Positions 1 through 6,459 of a stretch of 40,905 nucleotides of DNA are shown here, piece by piece; the stretch's first letter is position 1; each line of letters starts with the position of its first letter. The notes under the pieces are model-generated. The model was not told the origin of the DNA and searched no databases. It saw nothing but the letters and a program-made list of their open reading frames with translations. This DNA is from Clostridiaceae bacterium (GTDB lineage: Bacteria; Bacillota; Clostridia; DSM-8532): positions 1-40,905 of the forward strand of contig DUNT01000047.1 of NCBI GenBank assembly GCA_012839205.1, written 5' to 3'. The position numbers and the translations under genes are program-made.

Positions 1-46
1 TCAATGGTTTAATAGATAGTATTTATACGACTTTCAGTTGTAACTG

Positions 47-240
47 GCATGTGTCGTTCTGAGCCCCCTTATATCATCCTGAGCCCCTTATGTCATTCTG
101 AGTGAAACGAAGAATCTTATGCGTCGTAATTTAAGATCCTTCGACTCCGCTCCGCTTCGCTCAGGATGACAGATATGGTGCCACGCTTCGCTCAGGATGA
201 CAGATAGGGTGCCACGCTCCTCTCAGGATAACAATGGAGA
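47..240. repeat. Dispersed palindromic repeat, copy A, with internal tandem reiteration
   Basis: This non-coding stretch downstream of argC carries the arm TCATTCTGAG...GAAGAATCTTATGCG followed by the inverted arm TAAGATCCTTCG...CGCTCAGGATGAC. Both arms have been expanded. On the left, a unit of about 20 nt ending in CTGAGCCCCTTA occurs twice and then a third time as the arm itself. On the right, a 31-nt unit at 157-187 is repeated at 188-218 with one difference and then partly at 219-237. No reading frame looks coding. The same arms recur near 5.2, 10.8, 26.4 and 40.7 kb. The first 46 bases hold nothing I recognise. Confidence 0.8.
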
Positions 241-275
241 GCTTTGCTTTTTATAAACAGTGCAGCCGTATTCAG

Positions 276-1319
276 TTACAAATACAGGCCGGGAGACAAT
301 AATCCCTTTGTTTCATCCAAACCGGCCATAATATTCAGAGCCTGGACTGCCTGGCTGGCAGAGCCTTTCCCCAGGTTATCCAAAACAGAAACCACAATAA
401 GCTTATTCAGTCGAGAATCAACTGTTATAGCTATGTCAACATAGTTTGAGCCGGCCACATGTTTTGTTTCCGGAAGCTGCCCTAAAGGAAGAATTCTCAC
501 AAAGGGCTCATTTCGATAATAATCCACATAAAGTGAGTGTATATCAGCAGGACTCAGATTGTCACTATCCAGATTCATGTAAGAAGTAGCAAGCATTCCC
601 CTCTTAAAAGGAGCAAGGTGTGGTGTAAATGATACCATAACCGGTTTTCCGCAAAGCAGTGACAACTCTTGTTCTATTTCAGGAGTATGTCTGTGATTTG
701 CAATACCATAAGCTTTAAAGTTTTCGTCAGTTTCACAAAATGCATAAGCCAGTTCCGACTTGCGTCCTGCTCCCGACACACCGGAAACAGCTGTAATTAC
801 GATATCCTTATGCGATACAATTCTGTTTTCCAAAGCCGGGGCTATGGCCAGAATCGAACAGGTAGGATAGCAGCCGGGATCCGCAACCAAAAAAGCTGTT
901 TTTATCTCATTCCGATATAGTTCAGGCAGCCCATAAACTGCATTACTAATAAGGTGAGGAGCGTTATGAGTTACCTTATACCATTTTTCGTAGACATTGA
1001 CGTCCCTGAACCTGAAATCTCCGCTGTGGTCAATCACTCTTTTACCTTTTTCCAGAAGCCTTGGTATTACCGAAGTAGAGACACCATGGGGAAGGGCGGT
1101 TATAAAAAAGTCGGCCTTTTCTGATATCTCATCTATATCCAGCTTGTCACAAATATTATCATATATCCCTCTTAAAGAAGGATACACAGCAGAAAAGGGC
1201 TGGCCAACAAAACTGTTTGATACTACGGTAGTTATTTTTATGTCGTCCCTCAAAGCTAACAGCCTGACAATTTCAGCACCTACATAACCTGTTGCTCCGA
1301 TGATTCCAAGTTTCAGCAT
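276..1319 (-). CDS. argC: N-acetyl-gamma-glutamyl-phosphate reductase
   Basis: ArgC carries out the third step of arginine synthesis, the NADPH reduction of N-acetylglutamyl-phosphate to the semialdehyde, in the cytoplasm. The product is 347 aa, the usual length. It opens with the nucleotide-binding loop GIIGATGYVG (residues 5-14) and has the catalytic cysteine in DPGCYPT (Cys150) and the HRHTPE motif typical of the family. I chose the start at 1319 because GGTGGAG lies just upstream; an upstream in-frame extension to 1406 has no ribosome site and no homology. No other arg gene is visible, and downstream there is only repeat DNA up to the window edge, so argJBD may lie elsewhere or to the left. 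Regulation is probably by ArgR (see 1414-1451). Confidence 0.95.
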   Translation of the reverse strand: MLKLGIIGATGYVGAEIVRLLALRDDIKITTVVSNSFVGQPFSAVYPSLRGIYDNICDKLDIDEISEKADFFITALPHGVSTSVIPRLLEKGKRVIDHSGDFRFRDVNVYEKWYKVTHNAPHLISNAVYGLPELYRNEIKTAFLVADPGCYPTCSILAIAPALENRIVSHKDIVITAVSGVSGAGRKSELAYAFCETDENFKAYGIANHRHTPEIEQELSLLCGKPVMVSFTPHLAPFKRGMLATSYMNLDSDNLSPADIHSLYVDYYRNEPFVRILPLGQLPETKHVAGSNYVDIAITVDSRLNKLIVVSVLDNLGKGSASQAVQALNIMAGLDETKGLLSPGLYL

Positions 1320-1413
1320 TTTTTTCTCCACCACTTTCAACCCGTTATTTTGGGTATTATTTATAAAACTGTTCAAAATATTTATATAGTACTTACAAAA
1401 AATCAACTGATAT

Positions 1414-1451
1414 GATTAATAATTATACATTCAAATGTATAATAATTCAAT
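1414..1451. promoter_or_regulatory. Double ARG box (ArgR/AhrC operator) of argC
   Basis: Two 18-nt sites, 1414-1431 (read on the minus strand) and 1434-1451 (plus strand), lie back to back with a 2-nt gap. Each resembles the ARG box AATGAATAATTATTCATT: by my hand count about 14 and 15 of 18 positions agree. Together they form a 10-bp inverted repeat, ATTATACATT and AATGTATAAT. Paired ARG boxes 2-3 bp apart are the known arrangement for hexameric ArgR. The pair covers the whole argC promoter, which fits arginine-dependent repression. Confidence 0.75.
1422..1450 (-). promoter_or_regulatory. Sigma-A promoter of argC
   Basis: On the minus strand, TTGAAT (1450-1445), a 17-nt spacer and TATAAT (1427-1422) precede argC by about 100 nt. 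This is a near-consensus housekeeping promoter and it lies inside the ARG boxes. Confidence 0.75.
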
Positions 1452-1577
1452 ACGCGTTTTGTATTTTAGTATTCTTTCAAAAACTTTTGTGGATAATTAC
1501 TAATACAAAGTAGCTAAAAGGCTTTTTCGTTTTTTGGTGATTAGTAAGATAGCTTTAAATGCCGTTTCCGTGATAGA

Positions 1578-1590
1578 TTAGTATTACTAA
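1578..1590. promoter_or_regulatory. Inverted repeat TTAGTA-T-TACTAA upstream of the ABC ATPase
   Basis: A perfect 6-bp inverted repeat around one base lies about 45 nt before the start at 1637. Related half-sites occur upstream: TTACTAA at 1497-1503 and TTAGTAA at 1541-1547. It could be an operator for the ATPase gene, but I cannot name a regulator and see no clear -35/-10 pair. Confidence 0.35.
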
Positions 1591-1636
1591 GCTAGACAAA
1601 TAACTTATTTGCTCAATTTTTAGGAGGTATATTTCA

Positions 1637-2746
1637 ATGGCTGGAGTAACATTAAAGAATGTGTACAAAACATATCCAGGTGGAGTGACAGCTGTAAGTG
1701 ATTTCAATATCGATATTGAGGATAAAGAATTTATTATTCTCGTTGGGCCTTCCGGCTGCGGAAAAACTACAACACTTAGAATGATTGCAGGTCTTGAAGA
1801 AATAACGAAAGGCGAACTATATATAGGGGACAAGCTCTGTAATGATGTAGCACCTAAGGACAGAGATATAGCTATGGTATTCCAGAACTATGCTCTCTAT
1901 CCTCATATGACAGTATTCGACAATATGGCCTTTGGCCTTAAACTAAGAAAGACACCAAAAGAAGAAATAAAGAGAAGGGTTCACGAAGCAGCAAGGATTT
2001 TATCAATAGAGCATCTTCTTGACAGAAAGCCAAAGGCGCTTTCGGGCGGACAGAGGCAGCGTGTAGCACTGGGACGTGCTATTGTACGTGAGCCTAAGGT
2101 GTTTTTGATGGACGAGCCTCTTTCAAACCTTGATGCTAAGCTTAGAGTTCAAATGAGAACAGAGATTTCCAAACTTCATCAAAAGCTGAACACAACCTTT
2201 ATATATGTTACTCATGACCAGACTGAAGCTCTTACAATGGGTACCCGTATTGTAGTTATGAAGGACGGATTTATTCAACAAATAGACAGTCCACAGAAAC
2301 TCTACGACGAACCTGTGAATGTTTTTGTAGCAGGTTTTATTGGTAGTCCTCAAATGAATATGGCCGATGCGCTTGTTGAAAAACAGGGGGATAAGGTTAT
2401 GCTGAAATTTGGCTCATATTCACTGGAATTGCCGGAAAATAAGGCAACAGTACTTGAGAAACAAGGGTATATCGGAAAAGAAGTTATCTTTGGTATTCGT
2501 CCCGAGGATATTCACGATGAAGAGGAATGGCTGGCCAAAGGCAGCAGCACTCTTGATGCCAGTGTTGAGGTTACTGAGCGCTTAGGTTCCGAGACTTATC
2601 TCTATGTTCTTATTAATGATCTGAACTTTACTGCCCGTGTAAGTCCCAAGTCAAAGACAAAATCCGGAGAAACAATCAAAGTGGTATTTGATATTCCTCA
2701 TATCCATATATTTGATAAGGAGACTGAAAAGGCTATAGTACATTAA
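1637..2746 (+). CDS. ugpC: Sugar ABC transporter ATP-binding protein, UgpC/MsmX type
   Basis: This is the ATPase subunit of a CUT1-type carbohydrate importer, working at the inner face of the membrane with two permeases and a lipoprotein binder. The 369-aa protein has Walker A GPSGCGKTT (residues 37-45), Q-loop VFQNYALYPHM, signature LSGGQRQR, Walker B VFLMDEP and the H-loop THD. A C-terminal TOBE/OB regulatory region (about 240-369) ends the protein, as in UgpC, MalK and MsmX. AGGAGG lies 9 nt before the ATG. No permease or binding protein gene is nearby. The gene stands alone with its own terminator, as known for MsmX, a shared ATPase serving several sugar importers; that role is inferred. 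Confidence 0.93.
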   Translation: MAGVTLKNVYKTYPGGVTAVSDFNIDIEDKEFIILVGPSGCGKTTTLRMIAGLEEITKGELYIGDKLCNDVAPKDRDIAMVFQNYALYPHMTVFDNMAFGLKLRKTPKEEIKRRVHEAARILSIEHLLDRKPKALSGGQRQRVALGRAIVREPKVFLMDEPLSNLDAKLRVQMRTEISKLHQKLNTTFIYVTHDQTEALTMGTRIVVMKDGFIQQIDSPQKLYDEPVNVFVAGFIGSPQMNMADALVEKQGDKVMLKFGSYSLELPENKATVLEKQGYIGKEVIFGIRPEDIHDEEEWLAKGSSTLDASVEVTERLGSETYLYVLINDLNFTARVSPKSKTKSGETIKVVFDIPHIHIFDKETEKAIVH

Positions 2747-2763
2747 TTGAAGAAATTGCAAAA

Positions 2764-2789
2764 ATGGCTGTTCCGCAGGGAGCAGCCAT
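2764..2789 (+). other. Hairpin ATGGCTG/CAGCCAT after the ATPase gene
   Basis: A 7-bp stem with a 12-nt loop lies 18 nt after the stop codon and just before the T-rich terminator at 2804. It has no T-run of its own. It may protect the mRNA 3' end or help termination. Confidence 0.45.
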
Positions 2790-2803
2790 CAGACTGAAGA
2801 CAA

Positions 2804-2827
2804 AGCTCACCAAGGGTGGGCTTTTTT
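2804..2827 (+). terminator. Rho-independent terminator of the ABC ATPase gene
   Basis: Stem AGCTCACC/GGTGGGCT (8 bp, one G-T pair) with loop AAG, followed by six T. It separates the ATPase gene from the sigH transcription unit. Confidence 0.8.
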
Positions 2828-2913
2828 CATAGCTTAGAATGTATAAATGTGGTAATATAAACACATGAAACTATCATGAATAAAAGAATTTAGGTTGTTC
2901 TATGTTAAGTATG

Positions 2914-2942
2914 TTTTCATCAGTGCAGATGTGGAATAATAT
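2914..2942 (+). promoter_or_regulatory. Possible promoter of the P-loop/sigH unit
   Basis: TTTTCA, a 17-nt spacer and TAATAT lie about 64 nt before the TTG start at 3006, in an AT-rich gap after the preceding terminator. The match to sigma-A is moderate and no better pair was seen. Confidence 0.35.
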
Positions 2943-3005
2943 AGATATAAAATATTTTTAATATATATTCCAAATATAAATTCCAATTTTGCGGAGGATA
3001 TTTTA

Positions 3006-3839
3006 TTGAGACTTGTAGCGTTTGTCGGGCCAAGCGGATCGGGCAAAAGCCATCGTGCTTTGTGGGTCGCAAGAGAAAATAATCTGGACTATATAATAGA
3101 TGATGGTCTTTTAATTCATGAGAATAAAATAGTTGCAGGGAAATCTGCCAAAAAGGCTCCATCTAAAATTGGCTCTGTGAAGATGGCCCTCTTTTATGAC
3201 GAAGAGCACCAGGACAGTGTAAAAAAAGCTGTTAAGAAGTATCAACCTAAGGGTATACTGGTATTAGGCACATCTGACGGAATGGTGGACAGAATTGCGT
3301 CGGCCCTGGAACTTGGAGAGTATGACAAGAGAATATATATAGAAGATGTGGCCAGTCCATATGAGATAGAACAGGCTAAAAAAACCCGAATTGACCAGGG
3401 CAAGCATGTTATTCCGGTTCCCACTATGCAGTTAAAAAAGCAGTTTTCGGGTTATTTTTTAGACCCTTTGCAGCTTTTTAGAAGAAAAGGGAAGGGGCAG
3501 TTTCAGAATATTGGCGAAAAATCAGTGGTCAGGCCTACATTCAGCTATTTTGGGAATTATACAATATCCGACTATGCAATATATCAATTAGTCAACTATA
3601 ATATTGTTATTATGCCCCAGATGGAGAAAGTGTCCAGATTTCGTACCAGTAACACCCCTGATGGACTTTATATTGATATGGATGTTATAATGGTATTTGG
3701 TTACAATTTAATTGAAGCAGTTAAAGAAGCCAGAGAACAGATCATCAAGGAATTGGACAGATTTGCAGGTTTTAATGTAAATTCATTTAATATACACATT
3801 AAAAATTTAGTATTCAAAAAGAGTCCGCCGGATTTTTAA
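3006..3839 (+). CDS. P-loop protein with C-terminal Asp23/Gls24-like domain
   Basis: The 277-aa protein starts with a clean Walker A motif, GPSGSGKS (residues 8-15), and a hydrophobic strand GILVLGTSDG (83-92) suits a Walker B position. About residues 175-270 (VVRPTFSYFGNYTISDYAIYQL onward) look like an Asp23/Gls24 domain, a small family linked to cell envelope stress in Firmicutes. No signal peptide or membrane segment is seen, so it is probably cytoplasmic. The TTG start is chosen because GGAGG stands 8 nt upstream and the P-loop begins eight residues in. It ends 20 nt before sigH and is probably cotranscribed with it. Function is unknown; a nucleotide-dependent switch tied to the envelope or sporulation is my inference. 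Confidence 0.8.
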   Translation: MRLVAFVGPSGSGKSHRALWVARENNLDYIIDDGLLIHENKIVAGKSAKKAPSKIGSVKMALFYDEEHQDSVKKAVKKYQPKGILVLGTSDGMVDRIASALELGEYDKRIYIEDVASPYEIEQAKKTRIDQGKHVIPVPTMQLKKQFSGYFLDPLQLFRRKGKGQFQNIGEKSVVRPTFSYFGNYTISDYAIYQLVNYNIVIMPQMEKVSRFRTSNTPDGLYIDMDVIMVFGYNLIEAVKEAREQIIKELDRFAGFNVNSFNIHIKNLVFKKSPPDF

Positions 3840-3859
3840 TATTATGGAGGAAAACAAAA

Positions 3860-4516
3860 GTGCCTCGTTTGGGAAAATCTACAACAGACTACCTGAATAT
3901 GAGTGATGAAGAAGTTCTTTCATACGTTCATTCCGGATGCAAACGCGGGATGGAACATCTTATCGAAAAGTATAAGCCGCTGGTAAGAGCCAAGGCCAGA
4001 AGCTATTTTTTGGTGGGCGCCGACAGAGAGGATATTGTTCAGGAAGGCATGATTGGTCTTTTCAAGGCGGTTCGCGATTACAAGGATGATAAGAATATTC
4101 CCTTTAGAGTATTTGCGGAAATATGTATTACCCGCCAGATTATTACCGCTGTTAAAACAGCCACCAGACAAAAGCACATACCTTTGAATACATATGTTTC
4201 ACTTAACAGAAAGGTATTTGATGATAACTCGGATAAATCCCTGATTGAACTGGTACAGGAAGTATCTGTTTCTGATCCGGAAGAGCTTTTTATCAATAAG
4301 GAAGAGTATTCGTTTTTTGAAAACATGGTAATAGAGCTGTTAAGTCCTCTTGAAAGAGAAGTATTAAAAAAGTATTTGACAGGAACAAATTATCATGACA
4401 TTGCAAAACAGCTTAACAAGCCTGTTAAGTCAGTGGATAATGCACTTCAGCGGCTTAAGAAAAAAATAGAGAAGAGTATTCAGGAACTAAAGGCAGAAGA
4501 ATTAGAACAGTGTTAA
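3860..4516 (+). CDS. sigH: RNA polymerase sporulation sigma factor SigH
   Basis: SigH directs RNA polymerase to early sporulation and stationary-phase promoters. The protein is 218 aa, the same as Bacillus SigH. Region 2 contains DREDIVQEGMIGLFKAVRDY and the highly characteristic CITRQIITAVKTATRQKHIPLN. Region 4 has LSPLEREVLKKYLTGTNYHDIAKQL with the helix-turn-helix KPVKSVDNALQRLKKKI. The start is GTG behind GGAGG (about 9-nt spacing). It follows the P-loop/Asp23 gene by 20 nt. In Bacillus sigH sits near ribosomal and translation genes, so this neighbourhood differs. No Spo0A box was seen. Confidence 0.95.
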   Translation: MPRLGKSTTDYLNMSDEEVLSYVHSGCKRGMEHLIEKYKPLVRAKARSYFLVGADREDIVQEGMIGLFKAVRDYKDDKNIPFRVFAEICITRQIITAVKTATRQKHIPLNTYVSLNRKVFDDNSDKSLIELVQEVSVSDPEELFINKEEYSFFENMVIELLSPLEREVLKKYLTGTNYHDIAKQLNKPVKSVDNALQRLKKKIEKSIQELKAEELEQC

Positions 4517-4598
4517 AAAAATATTGGCCTGTTATTAAACAGACCAAAGAAAAAATGTGCTAAAAAGGAGGTAAAAGTATATAAAGGTATAGTGTTAT

Positions 4599-4626
4599 TA
4601 AAATTATATAAGAAAATTGTCGATAT
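4599..4626 (+). promoter_or_regulatory. SigD (sigma-28)-like promoter before hemerythrin
   Basis: TAAA (4599-4602), a 16-nt spacer and GTCGATAT (4619-4626) resemble the flagellar consensus TAAA-N15-GCCGATAA, with two changes in the -10 and one extra spacer base. It would give a leader of about 70 nt for the hemerythrin gene at 4701. Some hemerythrins belong to motility or chemotaxis regulons, so the match makes sense but is weak alone. Confidence 0.35.
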
Positions 4627-4700
4627 AGCAAGAACTTTTGGATAATTAGTACAAATAGTACAAAAAGTCATTAAATTATATTGGGGGGGTTGATTTTATT

Positions 4701-5123
4701 ATGATTATTAAATGGAGGCCTGAGTATAGCTGCTACGATAAAACAATTGATGAACAGCATAAACAACTGATTGATATGATTAATGAAATGTATACGCTGT
4801 CTCTATATGATGATCATATCGATCGTTACGACAGTATAGTAGAGGTTTTTTCACGTTTAAAGGACTATGCTGTTTACCACTTCAGTCATGAGGAAAAGAT
4901 GTTTACAGAACATGATTATGATTCTTTTAATACTAAATTACAAATTCTCGAACATAAAGGCTTTGTAAACAAAATAGCATCTATAGATTTATATGAAGTG
5001 GACGAAAACCAGAATGAAACTATCTCCAATGTGTTAGACTTTTTAAGTAAATGGTTGGAACATCATATTTTAGAAGTAGATAAAAAATTCGGAGAGTTTT
5101 TAATAGCGAAATATGAAAAATAA
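4701..5123 (+). CDS. Bacteriohemerythrin with a His-to-Gln ligand change
   Basis: Hemerythrins are four-helix proteins that bind O2 at a di-iron centre; in anaerobes they are thought to carry, sense or scavenge oxygen. The 140-aa single-domain protein opens with MIIKWRPEYS. It has His20 (DEQHKQLID), His60 and Glu64 (HFSHEEKMF), His85 (EHKGF), and His122 with Asp127 (HHILEVDKKF). The position four residues before His85, normally the first His of HxxxH, is Gln81. So six of the seven usual ligands are present. A GGGGGG ribosome site precedes the ATG. The gene stands alone after sigH, with a possible SigD-type promoter. Confidence 0.92.
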   Translation: MIIKWRPEYSCYDKTIDEQHKQLIDMINEMYTLSLYDDHIDRYDSIVEVFSRLKDYAVYHFSHEEKMFTEHDYDSFNTKLQILEHKGFVNKIASIDLYEVDENQNETISNVLDFLSKWLEHHILEVDKKFGEFLIAKYEK

Positions 5124-5142
5124 AAGCGACAATCGTGATAGG

Positions 5143-5363
5143 ATAACCTCTCCCGTTACCGAAGATGTTATCCTGAGGGTAGCACAGCGGAGTCGAAGGA
5201 TCTTTCACGTTAACGCATAAGATTCTTCGATGACGCTCAGAATGACACAGGGACTCAAAATGACAATAAGGTTCCAGAGAGCATTGAATCAATAAGCAGC
5301 TGCCGTCTGGCAACGGCTTAAAGCAATAAATTGCTTTACTGAACTTATGATATAATATTTATT
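5143..5363 (+). repeat. Dispersed repeat copy B, about 220 bp, ending in a promoter
   Basis: From ATAACCTC (5143) to the AT-rich end near 5363 this matches 40556-40803 in reverse orientation along nearly its whole length, with small indels. Order of parts: CCCGTTACCGAAGATG, the arm ATCCTGAG...GAAGGATCTT, a GTTAAC centre, the arm AAGATTCTTCG...CTCAGAATGACA, GGGACTCAAAAT, GCATTGAATCA, a small hairpin GCCGT/ACGGC, then TAAAGCAATAAATTGCTTTA and GAACTTATGATATAAT. No reading frame in it looks coding. It fills the gap between hemerythrin and zapA. Confidence 0.85.
5348..5356 (+). promoter_or_regulatory. Extended -10 promoter at the end of repeat B, reading into zapA
   Basis: TGATATAAT is an exact extended -10 (TG-N-TATAAT), placed 77 nt before the zapA start. 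No good -35 sits 17 nt upstream, but extended -10 promoters need it less. The same sequence ends repeat E in front of the DUF362 gene. Confidence 0.5.
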
Positions 5364-5432
5364 ATGAAATAGAAAATGATAGAGATCTGCCGACATTACA
5401 TAAGAAAAAACCTTTTGAATGGAGATGGTATC

Positions 5433-5849
5433 TTGGCTGAAAAAAATAAAGTAGCTGTTCGCATTGCAGGCAATGAATATGTAATAACCGGGTCCGAGTC
5501 TCCAGAATACATACAGAAAATTGCTCTTTTTGTGGATAGAAAGGTAATGGAGATAACAAGGAGAAATCATCTCCTAAGTACTTCCATGGCATCTGTTCTG
5601 GCTGCCATAAATATGGCAGATGAAATGTTCCGTGCAAATGAGGAATTGAAAAACACTGCTAATGACTTATCGGAACTAAAGAAGAAGCATCAGGAGCTCA
5701 AGGAAGAAGCACAGAGGATTAAGACTGAAAATGCGAAACTGAAGGAAAGGGAATCCCAGCTTCGCATAGAACTGACAAGACGTGAAACTGAACTAAAAGA
5801 AGTCAGAAACACTCTGAATACTATTTCTAACACAAAGAACAATAATTAA
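5433..5849 (+). CDS. zapA: Cell division protein ZapA
   Basis: ZapA binds FtsZ and promotes Z-ring bundling at midcell. The 138-aa product begins AEKNKVAVRIAGNEYVITG after the initiator, followed by the family pattern EYIQKIALFVDRKVMEI and SVLAAINMADEMF. From about residue 65 to 125 it is a charged coiled coil (ELKKKHQELKEEAQRIK), longer than in classical ZapA but common in Clostridia. I chose TTG at 5433, with GGAGATGG 4-5 nt upstream, instead of the ATG at 5376, which has no ribosome site and would add 19 unrelated residues. It heads a likely operon running to 10619. Confidence 0.88.
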   Translation: MAEKNKVAVRIAGNEYVITGSESPEYIQKIALFVDRKVMEITRRNHLLSTSMASVLAAINMADEMFRANEELKNTANDLSELKKKHQELKEEAQRIKTENAKLKERESQLRIELTRRETELKEVRNTLNTISNTKNNN

Positions 5850-5862
5850 GCGGAGGTTTGCT

Positions 5863-6441
5863 ATGTTTGATGAAATGATATCATGGGGAGAGCTTATAGT
5901 GCTGGTCCTCTTTGTTCTTGGTTCTGCACTTATGTGTTATCTTATACTGGCGGTGGCAAATCTACTACGTATACTCAAGAATGTAAATCAAATAATTGAG
6001 AAGAATAAAGATAATATCAACCAATCTGTTGAAAAGCTGCCGGAAATAACCGATAACGCAGCCAAAATAACAAGTATGGTTAAAGATAATCTCGATGGCC
6101 TTGGAAAAGTTGTAGGAGATGTTGGAAAAATCTCCGAAACAGTAAAGAAAGGTGCCGAGACTATCCAAAATGATATTATTCTAAAAGCAAAGTCACTTCT
6201 GGAAATCATTGACGCAATAAAGAAAATGTATGAAAAGAGAAAGAAGAAGTCAAGTAAGAAAAGTGGGACTGTGTATAAATACAAGTACAAGCCCGGGGTG
6301 GAAAGACCAGATGAAGTCGAGGTTGAAACACCAACAGAAACAGATGAGGATGATATTGCTCCCGATGACTATATAATTGTTGAATCGGAAGTTAGCGATG
6401 AACCGGAAAATGACGAACCGGTGACAGAAGAAGAGGATTAA
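5863..6441 (+). CDS. Membrane-anchored coiled-coil protein, DUF948-like
   Basis: The 192-aa protein has one N-terminal membrane segment (about residues 10-35, ELIVLVLFVLGSALMCYLIL). An amphipathic helix follows (about 40-125) with regular DN and SMV/SET heptad-like spacing, resembling DUF948 proteins. Then comes a very basic patch (YEKRKKKSSKKSG) and a strongly acidic tail of about 45 residues rich in E, D and P. The topology suggests a short outside end and a cytoplasmic tail. GCGGAGG precedes the ATG. It lies 13 nt after zapA and 18 nt before the U32 gene. A link to division or envelope is only suggested by zapA; function is unknown. Confidence 0.7.
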   Translation: MFDEMISWGELIVLVLFVLGSALMCYLILAVANLLRILKNVNQIIEKNKDNINQSVEKLPEITDNAAKITSMVKDNLDGLGKVVGDVGKISETVKKGAETIQNDIILKAKSLLEIIDAIKKMYEKRKKKSSKKSGTVYKYKYKPGVERPDEVEVETPTETDEDDIAPDDYIIVESEVSDEPENDEPVTEEED

Positions 6442-6459
6442 AGACAACAGGTATATAAT

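Noticed and set aside
157-237. Tandem 31-nt units looking like a short CRISPR array
   Set aside because: The units follow each other without spacers of unique sequence, and the same sequence occurs as single arms elsewhere in the window. There are no cas genes.
1320-1406. N-terminal extension of argC
   Set aside because: The added 29 residues have no homology, no ribosome site precedes them, and they would include the predicted leader; GGTGGAG supports 1319.
1320-1500. T-box or riboswitch in front of argC
   Set aside because: No T-box sequence or terminator hairpin is visible; the ARG boxes explain regulation.
4565-4645. Small ORF after AAGGAGG at 4566
   Set aside because: The strong ribosome-like site is followed only by a 17-codon GTG frame 18 nt away; spacing and length do not support a gene. 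The ribosome-like site remains unexplained.
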